NCBI GenBank assembly: GCA_029204225.1
Contig: CM055100.1
Location: forward strand, 49,709,083-49,773,082
Reading direction: 5' to 3'
DNA length: 64,000 nucleotides
Source of the DNA: Diphasiastrum complanatum
Lineage: Eukaryota; Streptophyta; Lycopodiopsida; Lycopodiales; Lycopodiaceae
Positions 1 through 10,088 of this stretch are shown here, in pieces. Positions within the stretch are counted from its first letter, which is position 1. Each line of letters starts with the position of its first letter. The translations under genes were made by a program, and so were the position numbers. The notes below the pieces were generated by a model. The model ran no database searches. It worked only from the letters and a program-made list of their open reading frames with translations, and was not told the DNA's origin.

Positions 1-332
1 TCCAATGAATTGAAGTTGAGGTGTCCCATCCTTTTGTGCTCCCATCCTTTTGTGCCAAACCTCTTGATTAGAAATTTGCTCCCTTGCAATCTATAAGCCA
101 CCACTTAGGCTGAACCAATGATCCAAAAATCGGCCAAATCCAGCATGTGAATTCAAAAAACGGAATTGAACAAGTATATTGACCTATTTAGTGTTTTGAT
201 CTACAAAAGATCCAATCTACAAAAGCAAAAATTCCGATTTTGGTGTAGAATCCTCTCTAGCATGCTCTAGACTTGATATCTTCACCAAATCATTGATAGA
301 TCTGATTTCCTCCTTCATAACTTGAAACACAA
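1..332 (-). mobile_element. Interior leader of a minus-strand LTR element, cut by the window edge
   Basis: This stretch lies just downstream, on the minus strand, of a PBS and LTR, so it should be the untranslated leader of that retroelement. I see no gag-like reading frame in any frame. The element continues beyond the window start, so its coding part cannot be judged. Confidence 0.4.
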
Positions 333-344
333 GCTCTGATACCA
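333..344 (-). promoter_or_regulatory. Retroelement primer-binding site (initiator tRNA-Met type)
   Basis: On the minus strand this reads TGGTATCAGAGC, the usual plant LTR-retrotransposon primer-binding site complementary to the 3' end of initiator tRNA-Met. It directly abuts the CA end of the LTR at 345, which fixes that LTR boundary and shows that the element runs leftward. Confidence 0.8.
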
Positions 345-839
345 TGTGAAAGATTTCAGATCCTTAAGATCCAATCTACTTGAATGATCTTTGGTTAGAA
401 AGAGAAATACACTACCAATTTCACCAATGTAGAAAAATCAGCATCTACACACAATTTGAGATGCAAACACTAATAGAACTTGATCAAACTTAAATGAAAT
501 GATTATGTACTGCTGTTGTCCGTACAAAACCAGCAAGCTACTGTATTTCACACGTGTGGATCCAAAAATAGCAAATATAGATCATTCTACACATAGAATT
601 GCAAGCAATCACCAAGATAGTGCACCAATGGATAGTAGAACCCAAGAGAACCATGTATAAGCATGAAATAAGATAGAGAAGAGAGAAGATGACTCTCTCC
701 ATGAGTTACATCCTTTTATAGCAGGTCCAAACCCTATTTGGCCACTTGGCTTTCCCACCAAAGACATCCTTTTGTAAATATGTTAGTTCTTTTTCCACTA
801 GTGTTGTCAGGGTTTGAACCATTTTGACAAAAATCTACA
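345..839 (-). mobile_element. LTR of a minus-strand retrotransposon (about 495 bp)
   Basis: On the minus strand it starts TGTAGATTTTTG and ends CTTTCACA, immediately followed by the PBS, so the 3' boundary is firm. The 5' boundary at 839 is inferred from the TG terminus. The partner LTR lies outside the window or is lost. The adjacent PBS makes this a 5' LTR, probably of a Copia element. Confidence 0.65.
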
Positions 840-1246
840 GCTTCAATGGCTTTGGACATTCTATATTGATATGTCCCTCTCCTACACAATTTGAATATAA
901 AGGAGTATAGTCGACTTGTGTTCTAGGTTTTGGACATTTTGTTGAGTAATGTCCTGCAGCACTACATTCAGTTGAAGCACGTTCTTGGCACTTGCTTTGG
1001 CTGTTGATTTGGCATAGCATAAATGACTTTATGCATAGGCGCCACAGTCTGCATAGGAACAAATCTATTGGGTGCGAGTTTTGGTTTTGATAGTTGTGCT
1101 GAGTGTGGATTGCCTTGTATATATGAGCAAAACTCATCTCTTTTGGCTTCATTCATCTTCCACGTATCCGACACATAGTTCGCCCAATGTAAGTTTGCTA
1201 TCTTGCACAATGGCTTCCAGTTGGCACCACCTCGCATTTCAATCAC
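840..1246 (-). pseudogene. Retroelement gag fragment with two degenerate zinc knuckles
   Basis: Two overlapping minus-strand frames together give a basic segment followed by two CCHC-like motifs, ECSAAGHYSTKC and SNCVGEGHINIEC. The first Cys of each knuckle appears lost. Zinc knuckles of this type bind RNA in Gag nucleocapsid regions. The fragment changes frame near 1000 and stops at the LTR that begins at 839, so that LTR element probably inserted into it. The upstream part (residues such as GGANWKPLCKIANLHWAN) is not one I recognise. Confidence 0.45.
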
Positions 1247-1459
1247 CCGTGATCACCAAAATGTGTATACCTCCAAGGTAGCCCACATTTCTCTCCAAAT
1301 AAGAAATTTTCAAGTCACAGATGTGTGTGTCAATGCAACTATAACCCGACTCGGCAAGTCCACTACCGATCATATTTGGTTGGGTGGTTTTGCTCCATAG
1401 TCTCTCTTGTTGTGTTTTCCTATCCTCATTTTAGGGGTCTTCCCTAGTGGTCTTTACAT
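1247..1459 (+). other. No gene seen; probably the end of a Gypsy LTR
   Basis: The segment leads directly into a plus-strand PBS at 1460 and resembles in layout the LTR end before the PBS at 31288. I could not place an LTR start. Confidence 0.25.
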
Positions 1460-1472
1460 TGATATCAGAGCC
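1460..1472 (+). promoter_or_regulatory. Primer-binding site of Gypsy remnant B
   Basis: The sequence TGATATCAGAGCC differs by one base from the site TGGTATCAGAGCC at 31288 in the related Gypsy element. It marks the start of the internal region of the plus-strand remnant that follows. Confidence 0.55.
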
Positions 1473-2479
1473 CCAGCTAAGATGCGGTCTTGGATGGGAT
1501 GGAGACAAGTTCTACATCAAATCGGAATTGGAACGCACTTGGATTCACATCCCGGATGGAGTGCTATTTTTTCAAGGGAAAATGAGTTTGGATTCACTAA
1601 TTCATGTGTGAAGCATGCTTTTCAAGCTTGGTGGTACAGTGCTCTTCTCCTTGTTTGATTTTATTAGAGATGTTGTGGATTAGTGTGGAATCCATTCTTA
1701 TTTTTCTGAGGCCTTGAGAAAGTTTCCATCTGCATGAGTAGATCTTTTTTTGTGTCTAAATCAGTTTTTTTTTTGTGTTGAACAATTTGCATGAATCCAT
1801 AATGTTTTGGACAAATTAGATTCAAATTAGTAGCAAAATGTTTGTTGATAGATTGATGACGAATCAATTTATCTAGAATGAATAAACTAATTGTTGTTGG
1901 AAATCATGAATTTATTGATTGATGTGAGGATTTGAGGTTTTATCTTGTGTTTCATGCAAACTAAAAAACATTCAAGGGATATTGTAAGTTGCCATTCTTC
2001 AAGGTAGCAGATAAAGATTTGGGATTGTGGATGCATGCAATCTGAGTTCTGGAACACTTCAGAAAATATGCGAATTATAAAAATAGAGAAAATTGAAAAG
2101 AAGTCTAAAAAAGTAGAACCATTGCAGAAAATTGACAAACATACAAAGAAGGAAATTGTAGACTTGACTTCTAGAATGCACGACCGTCAGCTACGAATAT
2201 TGGAAGTGAAAGAGAAGTGGAAGAAGGCATCAAAAACAAATCCAAGTCTATGGTTTACCAGATGCAATTCCTCAGTCATACTCATACCGACTGCCCACAT
2301 AACCTGGTAGTTTATGTGGAGTACAATATGCCTGGAGAGTGCCTCAAACGGAAAACTAAGTCGTCAAATTTCATGGCAGTGGATTTACCGATAGGTAAAT
2401 TGGAAGTCAATTTGTTAAATAATTGTTATTGTACTTGTAATTTTATTACACTTTCTTCAAGCCTAATCAATTATTTTGT
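1473..2479 (+). pseudogene. Decayed Gypsy gag region
   Basis: Between the PBS and the protease there are only short, frame-shifted plus-strand reading frames. One (2035-2310) is lysine/glutamate rich and helical. The next (2217-2483) has a C..H..C spacing around 2288-2345 that may be a ruined zinc knuckle. Position, between PBS and protease, is the main reason for calling this gag. Confidence 0.35.
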
Positions 2480-2969
2480 GTGAGAGGCAATATTTTAGAG
2501 AAAGATGTAAATGTACTATTAGATTCAGGTGGTACTCACAATTTTTTGAATGCTCGACTTGTGCACAAGCTTTGGGTGCTCACCATGGCTAGTGATCACC
2601 GATATGTGGTCCATCTTGCCTCGGGTTGGACACTGAAATATGGGATGTAAAAGTCTCAAATTTAGAGCTTTGGATGTAGGACCATGTTGAGTCGCTCGAC
2701 TTCCACGTCATGAATCTAGACAGAACCAATGTGATCTTGGGTTATGAATGGTTTTCAATAAGTCAGATTCACTAGCAATAGATTTCAAAAACCATACTTT
2801 GGTATTTAAGAATAAGTTTGATCGAATAGTCTCTATTTTTGGAGAGACTGATGTACTGCCATCGCCGATGATTTTCTCAACAGAGTTAATAGAAAAACTT
2901 CATGATTTTGATTATGAACTCTTTCATTTGGTTTTAAAATCTCGTATGCATTGTGATGTTGTGATGTGA
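2480..2969 (+). pseudogene. Gypsy aspartic protease remnant
   Basis: Around 2500-2560 the plus strand encodes LLDSGGTHNFL, the active-site loop of retropepsins (normally D-S/T-G-A-T-H), which cleaves the Gag-Pol polyprotein. The frame has stops soon after (about 2649) and shifts; the protease tail and linker resume at 2748-2969. The linker (EKLHDFDYELFHL) is almost the same as in the Gypsy element at 32560, so both belong to one family. Confidence 0.65.
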
Positions 2970-3019
2970 ATGTGTTTTCATATTTTAACATCGAAAGTTC
3001 GCATCAGGAGCAATAGTTA

Positions 3020-3491
3020 TTGCAAGATTTGAAACAAGAATTTAGTGAAGTTTTTTCGAAACAACTACCGTATGGACTACCACCCGCTCGGTCGGTGGAC
3101 CATAAGATAGATCTATTGCCCAATAGTCATCCTATCTTCAGACAACCTTATAGGTTTAGTCAAAAGGAAGAGGAGGAAGTGGCTAGGAAAATCGAGGAAT
3201 ATCTCAGGATGGGGCACATCAGACCAAGTAAGTCTCCATGGAGAGCACCTTTCCTTCTTAAGAGTAAGAAAGATGGGGGTTTCCGGTTGTGTGTAGATTA
3301 CAAGGGTAAAAAATTTATTGTAAAAAATAAATACCCATTGCCTAGGATGGATGATCTCATAGATCGGTTAAATGGAGCTAAATACTTCATGAAAATTGAT
3401 CTATGTACGGGATACCATCAGATCAGAATACATCCGGAAGATGTATCTAAGACCGGTTTTAGGACCAGATTTGGCCACACTCTACGACTTT
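3020..3491 (+). pseudogene. Gypsy reverse transcriptase, 5' half, interrupted
   Basis: The plus-strand frame encodes the N-terminal fingers and palm of a Ty3/Gypsy [34 protein letters not shown] and [13 protein letters not shown], then FRTRFGH. It closely matches the RT at 32700-33130. The domain breaks at FGH, before the YxDD catalytic motif, because a Copia LTR follows at about 3492. The rest of this RT is not found on the far side, so the remnant was both inserted into and truncated. Confidence 0.85.
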
Positions 3492-4750
3492 TGTTAGAAA
3501 GTGATGTACAGAAGATAGGTCTAGTTCGAAAAGAAAACGAACTCGAAAAAGAAACGAATGAAAATAATTCGAGTGTCTAGAAAGAGAACTTTTTGTGCAT
3601 GGCAGAATAAACTATCTTTCTCTTTTACAATGCATGACTACGCCTATCAATTTCAAACAAAACAATAGTGATAGAAATCACGTTTGAACTTATAGTAACT
3701 AACTTTGAAATCGCCAGTACTACAGTGATTACATAGCCAAACAATTAAGCATCGAAAATTATCAGACAAATAATTAGTCGTGAATTGTTTGCGAATTAGT
3801 CGTGAAGAAATACAAGAAAAGCATACATTCTGAGACGAAAACTGAATGCAATGAATGATAGTATTTATTCAGTATGAAAACGTAACAAGAGTAAATGAGT
3901 ACAATAAGTTGTGGATCGAAGCCACGTACTCTATGCTATCTTTGAACAGCTAAAATGAAAGTCTGAATTAAGCGCAATGTTGATAAGCAATAGCACAATA
4001 GCAATCTCTAAAACAACTCTAAGAAGTGAGCTAGAATGCGCAGGAGTCTTCAAGCTCGCAGGCTTGAGAGAGAGAGCTAACTATTCAAATACTTCTTTTG
4101 ATAATTCTGATAATCATCATTCTGTATGAATATGAACAGCTATTTATATTAAGAAATTAGATCATGAATTGCGATTGTCAGTTGGCTTGTAATCAGCTGG
4201 CATCCATCCGGTCCTTGTCATTGATTGTTGATAAGCGGTGAAATTGGTCGTAAACGTTTTGTCTGCATATATGAACCAAAATTGTAGCTACAGAAATGAA
4301 CTAAAACAGCCACAAGCAACATTGTCGGGTTTTTCACGAAAAGGGTAAAAAAGAGACGGTGCCCTTTAATTTCATTTAGGATTGCCCCACACTTTGCCAG
4401 AGTTATTTCCTTAACATTTGAGGCTCTTTAGAAAAAACAAAAAATGCGACACTGTGATTTTACACGAGATTTCTGTCGGGCAAAAAATGCGGAAAAAAAA
4501 AAAAAAGACACTACATTTTCTCAGCAGAATCCCTGACAGGTGAAAAAAATGACATTGTTGTAAACTTCGTGTAATTTTGCAGACTGTGGAAACACACGGA
4601 AAAATCCGCAGAACTGGATAAACAATAGATGAAGATTAAAATGGATTATTTGATTGGTAAAAAGAAGAATAATCTGTCGCAAACGGGTTTTGTATCGTGA
4701 ACGGATTTGTTTCTTATGAATTTTCTTATGCGGAAGCTTGTAGAATCCTA
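3492..4750 (-). mobile_element. Copia LTR in minus orientation (family Z)
   Basis: Segments such as the run around 3635-3660 (gcatgactacgcctatcaat), the AGTCGTGAA repeats and the GAAAAA..GCGACAC blocks match the LTR at 47676-48812 in the same orientation. The part at 3890-4080 also matches 6440-6620 in reverse complement. The left end TGTTAGAAAG at 3492 is the reverse of an LTR 3' end. The right end is approximate. No PBS flanks it, so it is a solo LTR or a 3' LTR. Confidence 0.6.
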
Positions 4751-5397
4751 GACACGCGACTACAAATCACAGAATAGAAATCATTCTAGCAATCAAGACA
4801 TAGGAAGACAAGTTGATGCACAAGATAAAGCAACTGTATTATCAGTTTTATTTTTAGAGCGAGATGATCAGTGTCTCGTTCGTTGGCGGCCTGACTCTCT
4901 GCTCTTTCGTTGTGTTTTGCTCGTTGGCCAGACTTTCATCCATAGCTATTTCGTTTCTATTCTTTCCTTTTTCTACTCTACTCATGCACACTCTCGGTGT
5001 GCTCTATTGATTGTTTTATATCTCCACTGTGTGGAGTTTACAAGATAGCTAAACTAATAATTACAAGAGTAGTTAATGCTAATCAACTAGTTAGTTACTC
5101 TCTATTATTGCTAATTGTTTCAGTTGAGCGTGAAGTTTAAGGCTCCACGCCCGCTGAGCTACCAACTGGCAGAGCGAAAGATTTTCTTTCATTTTTTTTT
5201 CGTTTCGTGTCATGTCATGGCTTTTGGTCCTGGAGGCATGTTTGACTTTTGTGAATCATTCAACCTTCGAGTTTCACTTCGCTTTGTGTCTTAGGGTTTT
5301 CGAGGTCCGTTGGCTTTCGCGAATTATTTGCCATTCGAGCTTCGTGTCGCTTCGCTTCGCGTTGCGACAAAGTTGCAGGAGTTCACCATTTCTGACA
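4751..5397 (-). mobile_element. 3' LTR of a second Copia element, minus orientation
   Basis: On the minus strand the LTR starts TGTCAGAAATGG at 5397, directly after a polypurine tract and Copia RNase H, so the start is well supported. The other end is not resolved against the neighbouring family Z LTR. The first bases after the TG are nearly the same as those in the LTR start at 5639, so these two 3' ends are related. Confidence 0.5.
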
Positions 5398-5398
5398 C

Positions 5399-5408
5399 TC
5401 CCTTTTGA
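5399..5408 (-). promoter_or_regulatory. Polypurine tract
   Basis: On the minus strand a purine run (AAAAGGGAG) lies between the end of a Copia RNase H frame and the TG of an LTR at 5397. This is the expected position of the plus-strand primer for reverse transcription. Confidence 0.55.
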
Positions 5409-5572
5409 ACCTTGCAGCTTTGCACATTTAACCCAATTGCCTTTCTTTGCTTTGCGAAGAGTGGCTTATCGTGCGGCTTCGTGAGCAAATCTGCAATCAT
5501 GTCTTTAGACTTTATGTACTGGACCTGAAGCTCTCCTTTCAAGATCAAATTTCGAATGTGATGGTACTTCAA
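5409..5572 (-). pseudogene. Copia RNase H C-terminal fragment
   Basis: The minus-strand frame contains KYHHIRNLI, QVQYIKSKDMIADLLTKP and FAKQRKAIGL, the conserved end of Copia RNase H and pol. RNase H removes the RNA template strand during reverse transcription. Only the last 50 or so residues are present. The frame begins directly against a 60-bp LTR start belonging to another copy at 5580-5639, so this is a junction fragment, not a complete gene. Confidence 0.8.
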
Positions 5573-5579
5573 AGGTATG

Positions 5580-5639
5580 TGTTTCGTTTTGCGTCACGGA
5601 AAAGTTGCAGGAGTTTACCATTTCTGATATAATCCAACA
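5580..5639 (-). mobile_element. Truncated start of a Copia 3' LTR
   Basis: The minus strand reads TGTTGGATTATATCAG from 5639, directly after a polypurine tract (5641-5650). Only about 60 bp remain before the sequence switches to RNase H of another copy. The first ten bases match the LTR starts at 48812 (minus) and 30647 (plus). Confidence 0.6.
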
Positions 5640-5640
5640 C

Positions 5641-5650
5641 TCCCCCTTAA
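5641..5650 (-). promoter_or_regulatory. Polypurine tract of Copia element A
   Basis: On the minus strand TTAAGGGGGA precedes the LTR start by one base. It follows the RNase H frame of the same element by about 60 bp, the standard Copia layout. Confidence 0.65.
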
Positions 5651-5706
5651 TCTGAATCCTTGAATGCCTTGACCTTCAAACTTAGTTCTACACAGAATCT
5701 TTTGTG

Positions 5707-6426
5707 TCACTCCAAACTTAATGCTTTAGTAAAAACATCTGCTGTCATATCTTGCATTCTACAGTACTGCAATCTGACCTCTTTGTCGAGAACTTTGCTT
5801 CTGACAAAATGATACTTCAGTTCAATGTGCTTACTCCTCGAATGAAATCTAGGGTTGGCTGATAAAGCGATGGCACTTTGATCATCACAAAATAATGTCA
5901 TCGGAGCATATTGATTTAGACCGATATCTGAGAGTAAGTTTCTTAACCAAATTGCTTCCTTTGTAGCTTGAGAGGCTGTGATATACTCTGATTCAGTGGA
6001 AGATAGAGCTATCGAAGATTGCTTGCGACTGTTCCAGGAAACTGGAGCAATGCTGAGGAAGAATGTAAATTTGGAAGTAGATTTACGAGTGTCTACATCT
6101 CCTGCCCAACTTGCATCTGTGTAACCACTGAGTAAATTGAGATTGTCATTGCCGACTGCTCCATAACAAATTCAAAAGTCCACAGTAGCTCGAAGATATC
6201 TCATGACTCTGATAAGAGCCTTCCAATGTGTTATACCAGGGTTAGTCATAAACTGACTGAGAGAGCTGACTGCAAAAGCTATGTCTGGCCTGGTACAGAT
6301 CATGGCATACATAAGAAATCCTATAATAGAATGGTAAGGATACTCATGCATCTGCTGCTTCTCATAAATTGTTTGGGGACACTGGTTTGACCTATTCATA
6401 CTTCTACAAGTAACAAGCATCATCAA
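5707..6426 (-). pseudogene. Copia RT C-terminus and RNase H (element A)
   Basis: Reading leftward, a frame from 6426 gives the RT thumb ([39 protein letters not shown]). After a frame break, RNase H continues to 5707 with CDDQSAIALSANPRFHSRS, KHIELKYHFVR and DMTADVFTKAL. The DDQ motif and the HIE..YHF signature are diagnostic of Copia RNase H. The RT front half, integrase and gag are absent; at about 6430 the sequence switches to an LTR in the opposite orientation. The copy is dead because of the frameshift and truncation. Confidence 0.85.
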
Positions 6427-6431
6427 CGCAT

Positions 6432-6965
6432 AGTTAGCATCTCTCTCAAGCTTTCAAGCTTGAACACTCTTGAGAATTCTAGATTAGTTCTATAGAGTTG
6501 ATTTAGAGTTTGCTATTGCGCTTACTGCTTATCAACGGAAGTGCTCAATTCAGATAGAGTTACAGCTACTCAGAGATAGCTCAAAGCATGTGGCTTTGAT
6601 CCACAATTTCTTTGTGCTCATTTCCATTCTGATTTGTTTCTTTTACTAAATCAATCTATGTTTTATTGCATTTAGTATCATGTCAGTATGCATGCATCTC
6701 TGTAATTCTTTTGTAATTGATAATCTCTTATTATTTGTCTGATAATTCAATGCTTTATGTTTGGCAACGTAATCACTTAGTTGCTAGCAATTTCAAAGTT
6801 AGTTGCTAAAGATTGAACGTGATTTCTATCACTACTTTTTGTTCAATATTGATAGGCGTAGTCATGCACAGGAAAGAAGGTTTCTTCCGCCGCACTCGAT
6901 GATTCATTTACCTACTTCGATTTGTCGAATTATTTTCTCTTTCATCTTATCACCTCTTTCCAACA
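6432..6965 (+). mobile_element. 3' part of a Copia LTR, plus orientation (family Z)
   Basis: This stretch is the reverse complement of the LTR at about 3600-4080. Its end, CACCTCTTTCCAACA, corresponds to the 3' terminus of the family Z LTR (CTCTTTCTCCAACA, whose complement is at 47676). No PBS follows, so it is a 3' or solo LTR, truncated on its 5' side. Confidence 0.6.
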
Positions 6966-7507
6966 GTATAGATATGGGGTACAAATGATGTCATCGACTC
7001 TGAATCACACGAGCCTATAACTTCTATTTAAGAATTATTTTGGTCAGGAATTGGATCGATTTTTTATGGAGAGGTCATGTCCATATAATTGGTTTAAAAA
7101 AAATATTTAATGTACAGTATTGCACTAGCATCATTATGTACAATCTAGTTTAACCACATACATACATAGCTAGCTCTAGAGTGCTTAAGATTTTTGGTGT
7201 GCACCCATGCACTATTAGAGGTATTATGCAACCATTCCCCGGCGTTCCCTGAAGATGAAGTGAAGGCCGAAGGAAAGGTGTTTGTTCCTGCAACGAAGTG
7301 TTTGACAAATCGAAGGCAAAATGTTTGATGATTGTCCCTGCTACCAAATGACGAAGACACCCTGGAAGGAAAGGACAAAACGAAGAAAAACTAATCGAGC
7401 TAACCATTGGTAGTTCGATGAGCGTGGAGTCTAGTACTACATGCTTAGCCGCCAAGGGCAACGTCATCAGAGGATAACTAACCAACAATTTAGGATTAAA
7501 GCTATCT
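6966..7507. other. No gene seen
   Basis: Unremarkable A/T-rich flank. Short minus-strand frames at 7145-7488 have no recognisable motif. This is the flank of the plus-strand Copia element beginning near 7508. Confidence 0.4.
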
Positions 7508-7968
7508 TGTAAAATTGTTGCTTAGTGGCCTTACAATTTTTCCAGGTAGGATAAGTAAAAGGATCTATTATAGATCAAACAGACATACTTACAGAGTGAC
7601 AAACTTACATAGAGAGAAAGAGAGAAGCGCTAGCATACTATTAGCATTCTAAGCTATGCATGAAAGTCTGCCAACAAGCAAAACATAGTGAATGTTTGAT
7701 ATGAGTGACAGGCTGCCAACGAGTGAGACTCTGATCAACTCACTCAAAACAAAAATACAATTACAATTACTCTCTTCTATGCAATCCCTCATTATTCATG
7801 TCGCTTTGTTTTGATAGAATGATTTGATGTCTGTGGTCTGTAGTCATTTGCTTAGGATCTTGTATTAGTTCTGCAAGCTAGCCAAATAGGCAGCACAGAC
7901 AAGAGCAGACAAGAAGAGTTGCCCTCGCCAAAAAAAAACGAAACAAAAACAATTGTAGAAAATCTACA
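7508..7968 (+). mobile_element. Copia 5' LTR (about 460 bp)
   Basis: The LTR ends AAAATCTACA directly against a perfect PBS at 7969, so the right end is firm. The left end at TGTAAAATTG is chosen because it forms the matching TG terminus and a short inverted end; it could be off by tens of bases. No matching 3' LTR is seen. Confidence 0.55.
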
Positions 7969-7980
7969 TGGTATCAGAGC
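7969..7980 (+). promoter_or_regulatory. Primer-binding site, Copia element C
   Basis: TGGTATCAGAGC directly follows the LTR. A gag start codon lies 25 bp downstream at 8005. Confidence 0.85.
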
Positions 7981-8004
7981 ACTGATTCTCTAAGACAACA
8001 CAAT

Positions 8005-8600
8005 ATGGCCACAATGATCCAGACAAGAATAGCAATCAATCTTGATGGTGCAAACTACCCAATATGGAAGTTCAAAATCAAAACACTTCTGAAGGGTGAA
8101 GGCATCTGGTCAGTGAACTCACAGAAGAACAGCCTCTAGAGGGAGACCCGAGCAGAGCCAAATGGATCAGAAAAGATGAGCGCGCAATGGTGATCATCGT
8201 TTCATCCATCAACAAAGAAATACTCATGCAGATTGAAGATTGTGCGAGCAGCCATGAAGCGTGGGAAAGACTAAAGCAGAAGTACGAAGTGAGGACTGCC
8301 GCTTCAATGATGCACCTACACAATCAGTTGCAAGCTGTGCAATGGGATGGCAACCAGTTGGATCAGCATGTCGAGAGGGTCAAAATGATCTTTGCTCAAC
8401 TTGCCGCATCTGGACAGGAGCACCAAGTCCCAGCAGCACAGCAGCTAATGTACTTCATGAAAACTCTACTATTAGCCACTGAAAATGGAGAAGGCTCTTT
8501 TCACAAAAGAAAAGATGAAAAACAAGAACAGGCCCATGTAGTGGGTGTGGTTTCCAAGGCCATAAGGTCACAAAGTTGGAAATGGGGGTAGCTCAAAAGG
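8005..8600 (+). pseudogene. Copia gag (UBN2 type) with frameshift
   Basis: Translation from the ATG at 8005 gives a typical Copia gag start (IAINLDGANYPIWKFKIKTLL). A frameshift near 8120 moves the frame to the one open at 8187-8591 (EAWERLKQKYEV, LHNQLQAVQWD, FAQLAASGQEH). At 8537-8578 a CCHC zinc knuckle is visible in yet another frame (CSGCGFQGHKVTK), with its last Cys codon changed to Leu. Gag forms the virus-like particle and binds RNA. Protease and pol are missing downstream, so this is a 5' fragment of an element with at least two frame breaks. Confidence 0.8.
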
Positions 8601-9049
8601 AGATAACCAAGGACTTGGTAATGGTAATAGTGGACAAGAGTAAAATGACTAAAGAGCTAGAGATAGAGACAATGCCCATGTAGGCAAGAGGAGGAAGTGT
8701 TCAAGTAGGCAATGAAGCACTCAATTATGAATATGGCACACATTAAGGGTAACAATCAAGTCCCATGGGTTTGAAATTACATTGTAGGCAAGACACACAA
8801 CTTGATCATCTTTATCTGCAAATCTTGACGGGGAATTAGAGCTATTAATGTGCCTAGGTAATAGATCGTACTATATGTGGTTTGGTATGCAAATTTATAA
8901 GTTTTCAAAATAATTACATGGCAATTGCAAATTAACTATCTAAAAAAGGGAGCACCTTCTTATTCTTTCTGAATAAACTACTTCTGTCTACCCACTTCTT
9001 TTTTATACTAAACTAGTCATGACTAGAAAAGAAAAACACACATGTGCAC

Positions 9050-9052
<3 letters not shown>
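8601..9052. other. No gene seen
   Basis: A/T-rich sequence following the truncated Copia gag. I see no motif, repeat or reading frame of interest. Confidence 0.4.
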
Positions 9053-9125
<73 letters not shown>

Positions 9126-9144
9126 CTCTCGCTCGCTCTCTCTC
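9053..9144 (+). repeat. (CT)n microsatellite
   Basis: About 90 bp of nearly pure CT on the plus strand, becoming impure (CGGTCTCTCGCTCG) at its right end, where it meets the minisatellite. Confidence 0.95.
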
Positions 9145-9149
9145 GGGCT

Positions 9150-9630
9150 TTTAGGGCCTTGTGCATTATGTCCATTGTTAGGACCTTGATCACCACCTCC
9201 ATTTTGATCTCTTGGGCCTTGTGGGCCTTGAGAATGAGGCCCATTGCTAGGGCCTTGATCACCATCTCCATTTTAATCGCTCGGGCCTTGAGAATCATGT
9301 TCGTCTTAACCTAGATCACCACCTACATTTAGATCTCATGGGCCTTGGTTTTGAGAATCACGTGCATTGCCAAAGCATTGAACACCACCTCCATTTCGAT
9401 CTCCAGGGCCTTGAGAATCATGTCCATTGTTAGGTCTTGCTCACAATGTCCATTTTGATCGAGCATCATGTCCATTGTCGAGGCCTTGATAACAGCCTCC
9501 AATTTGATCTCTTGGGCCTTGGCCCCAAGAATCACATCCATTGTCAGCGCCTTGATCATCACCTCCATTTAGATCTCTTGGGCCTTGAGAATCTCGTTCG
9601 CAGTTGTTAGGGCCCTGATACGTTGCGACT
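9150..9630 (-). repeat. Minisatellite, about seven units of 57-66 bp, with Gly/Asp/Asn coding potential
   Basis: Each unit on the plus strand begins GGGCCTTGAGAATCA, passes through a CCATTGTTAGG-like block and ends CACCTCCATTTNGATCTC. On the minus strand the best-preserved frame (9441-9641) reads units such as DLNGGDDQGADNG and PRDQIGGCYQGLDNGHD. Units further left carry stops. It could be the tail exon of a glycine-rich protein gene or a simple minisatellite. Splicing it onto the small secreted frame at 10355-10089 did not give a phase-compatible join by eye. Confidence 0.75.
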
Positions 9631-9641
9631 ATTATGCTCAT

Positions 9642-10088
9642 TTTTTGAACAGATTAAAAAGCAGGATATATATGTATTTTTTTCGAAATGGAGGTGCTAC
9701 GCTTTCTGCTCCATGAGTCCGTACAGCTACCACATGGCACGTCCAGAGTGGTCAAAGTCAAACTGCTTATTATGCTTCATAATGTACATGTGAAAAAGGT
9801 CAAGGTACCCATTACGCAATGGATGTGCCGAGGAGAGGCAATTTTGCCCGGTTCGGGTTTCTCAAACTTTTTAGGCTCGGCCCCTTCTGGCCTCACCTAA
9901 ACTTAATTAGGGAAATCCTTACGAGGCATAATGTCCTCTGCTCGGCACCTTCCATAATACCTTTAGATCCCCTGGGCTTGGCCTTTAAACCTCTTGCCCA
10001 CCACAACCTCCTCCATTATTGTGTTCTTGGTTGGTCACCATGTGCCTCCTCTCCTAGTCCTCCCTCGCCTCCTTGGACGTCTCCTCTC
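9642..10088. other. No gene seen between the minisatellite and the small secreted ORF
   Basis: The segment would be the 3' flank, or an intron, of the minus-strand ORF at 10089-10355. A CAG acceptor-like site lies near 9616 on the minus strand, but its phase does not fit. Plus-strand frames here (9688-10145) look like chance frames. Confidence 0.35.

Noticed and set aside
5212-5632. Plus-strand frames of 60-90 codons
   Set aside because: They overlap minus-strand Copia RNase H and LTR sequence and have no motif.
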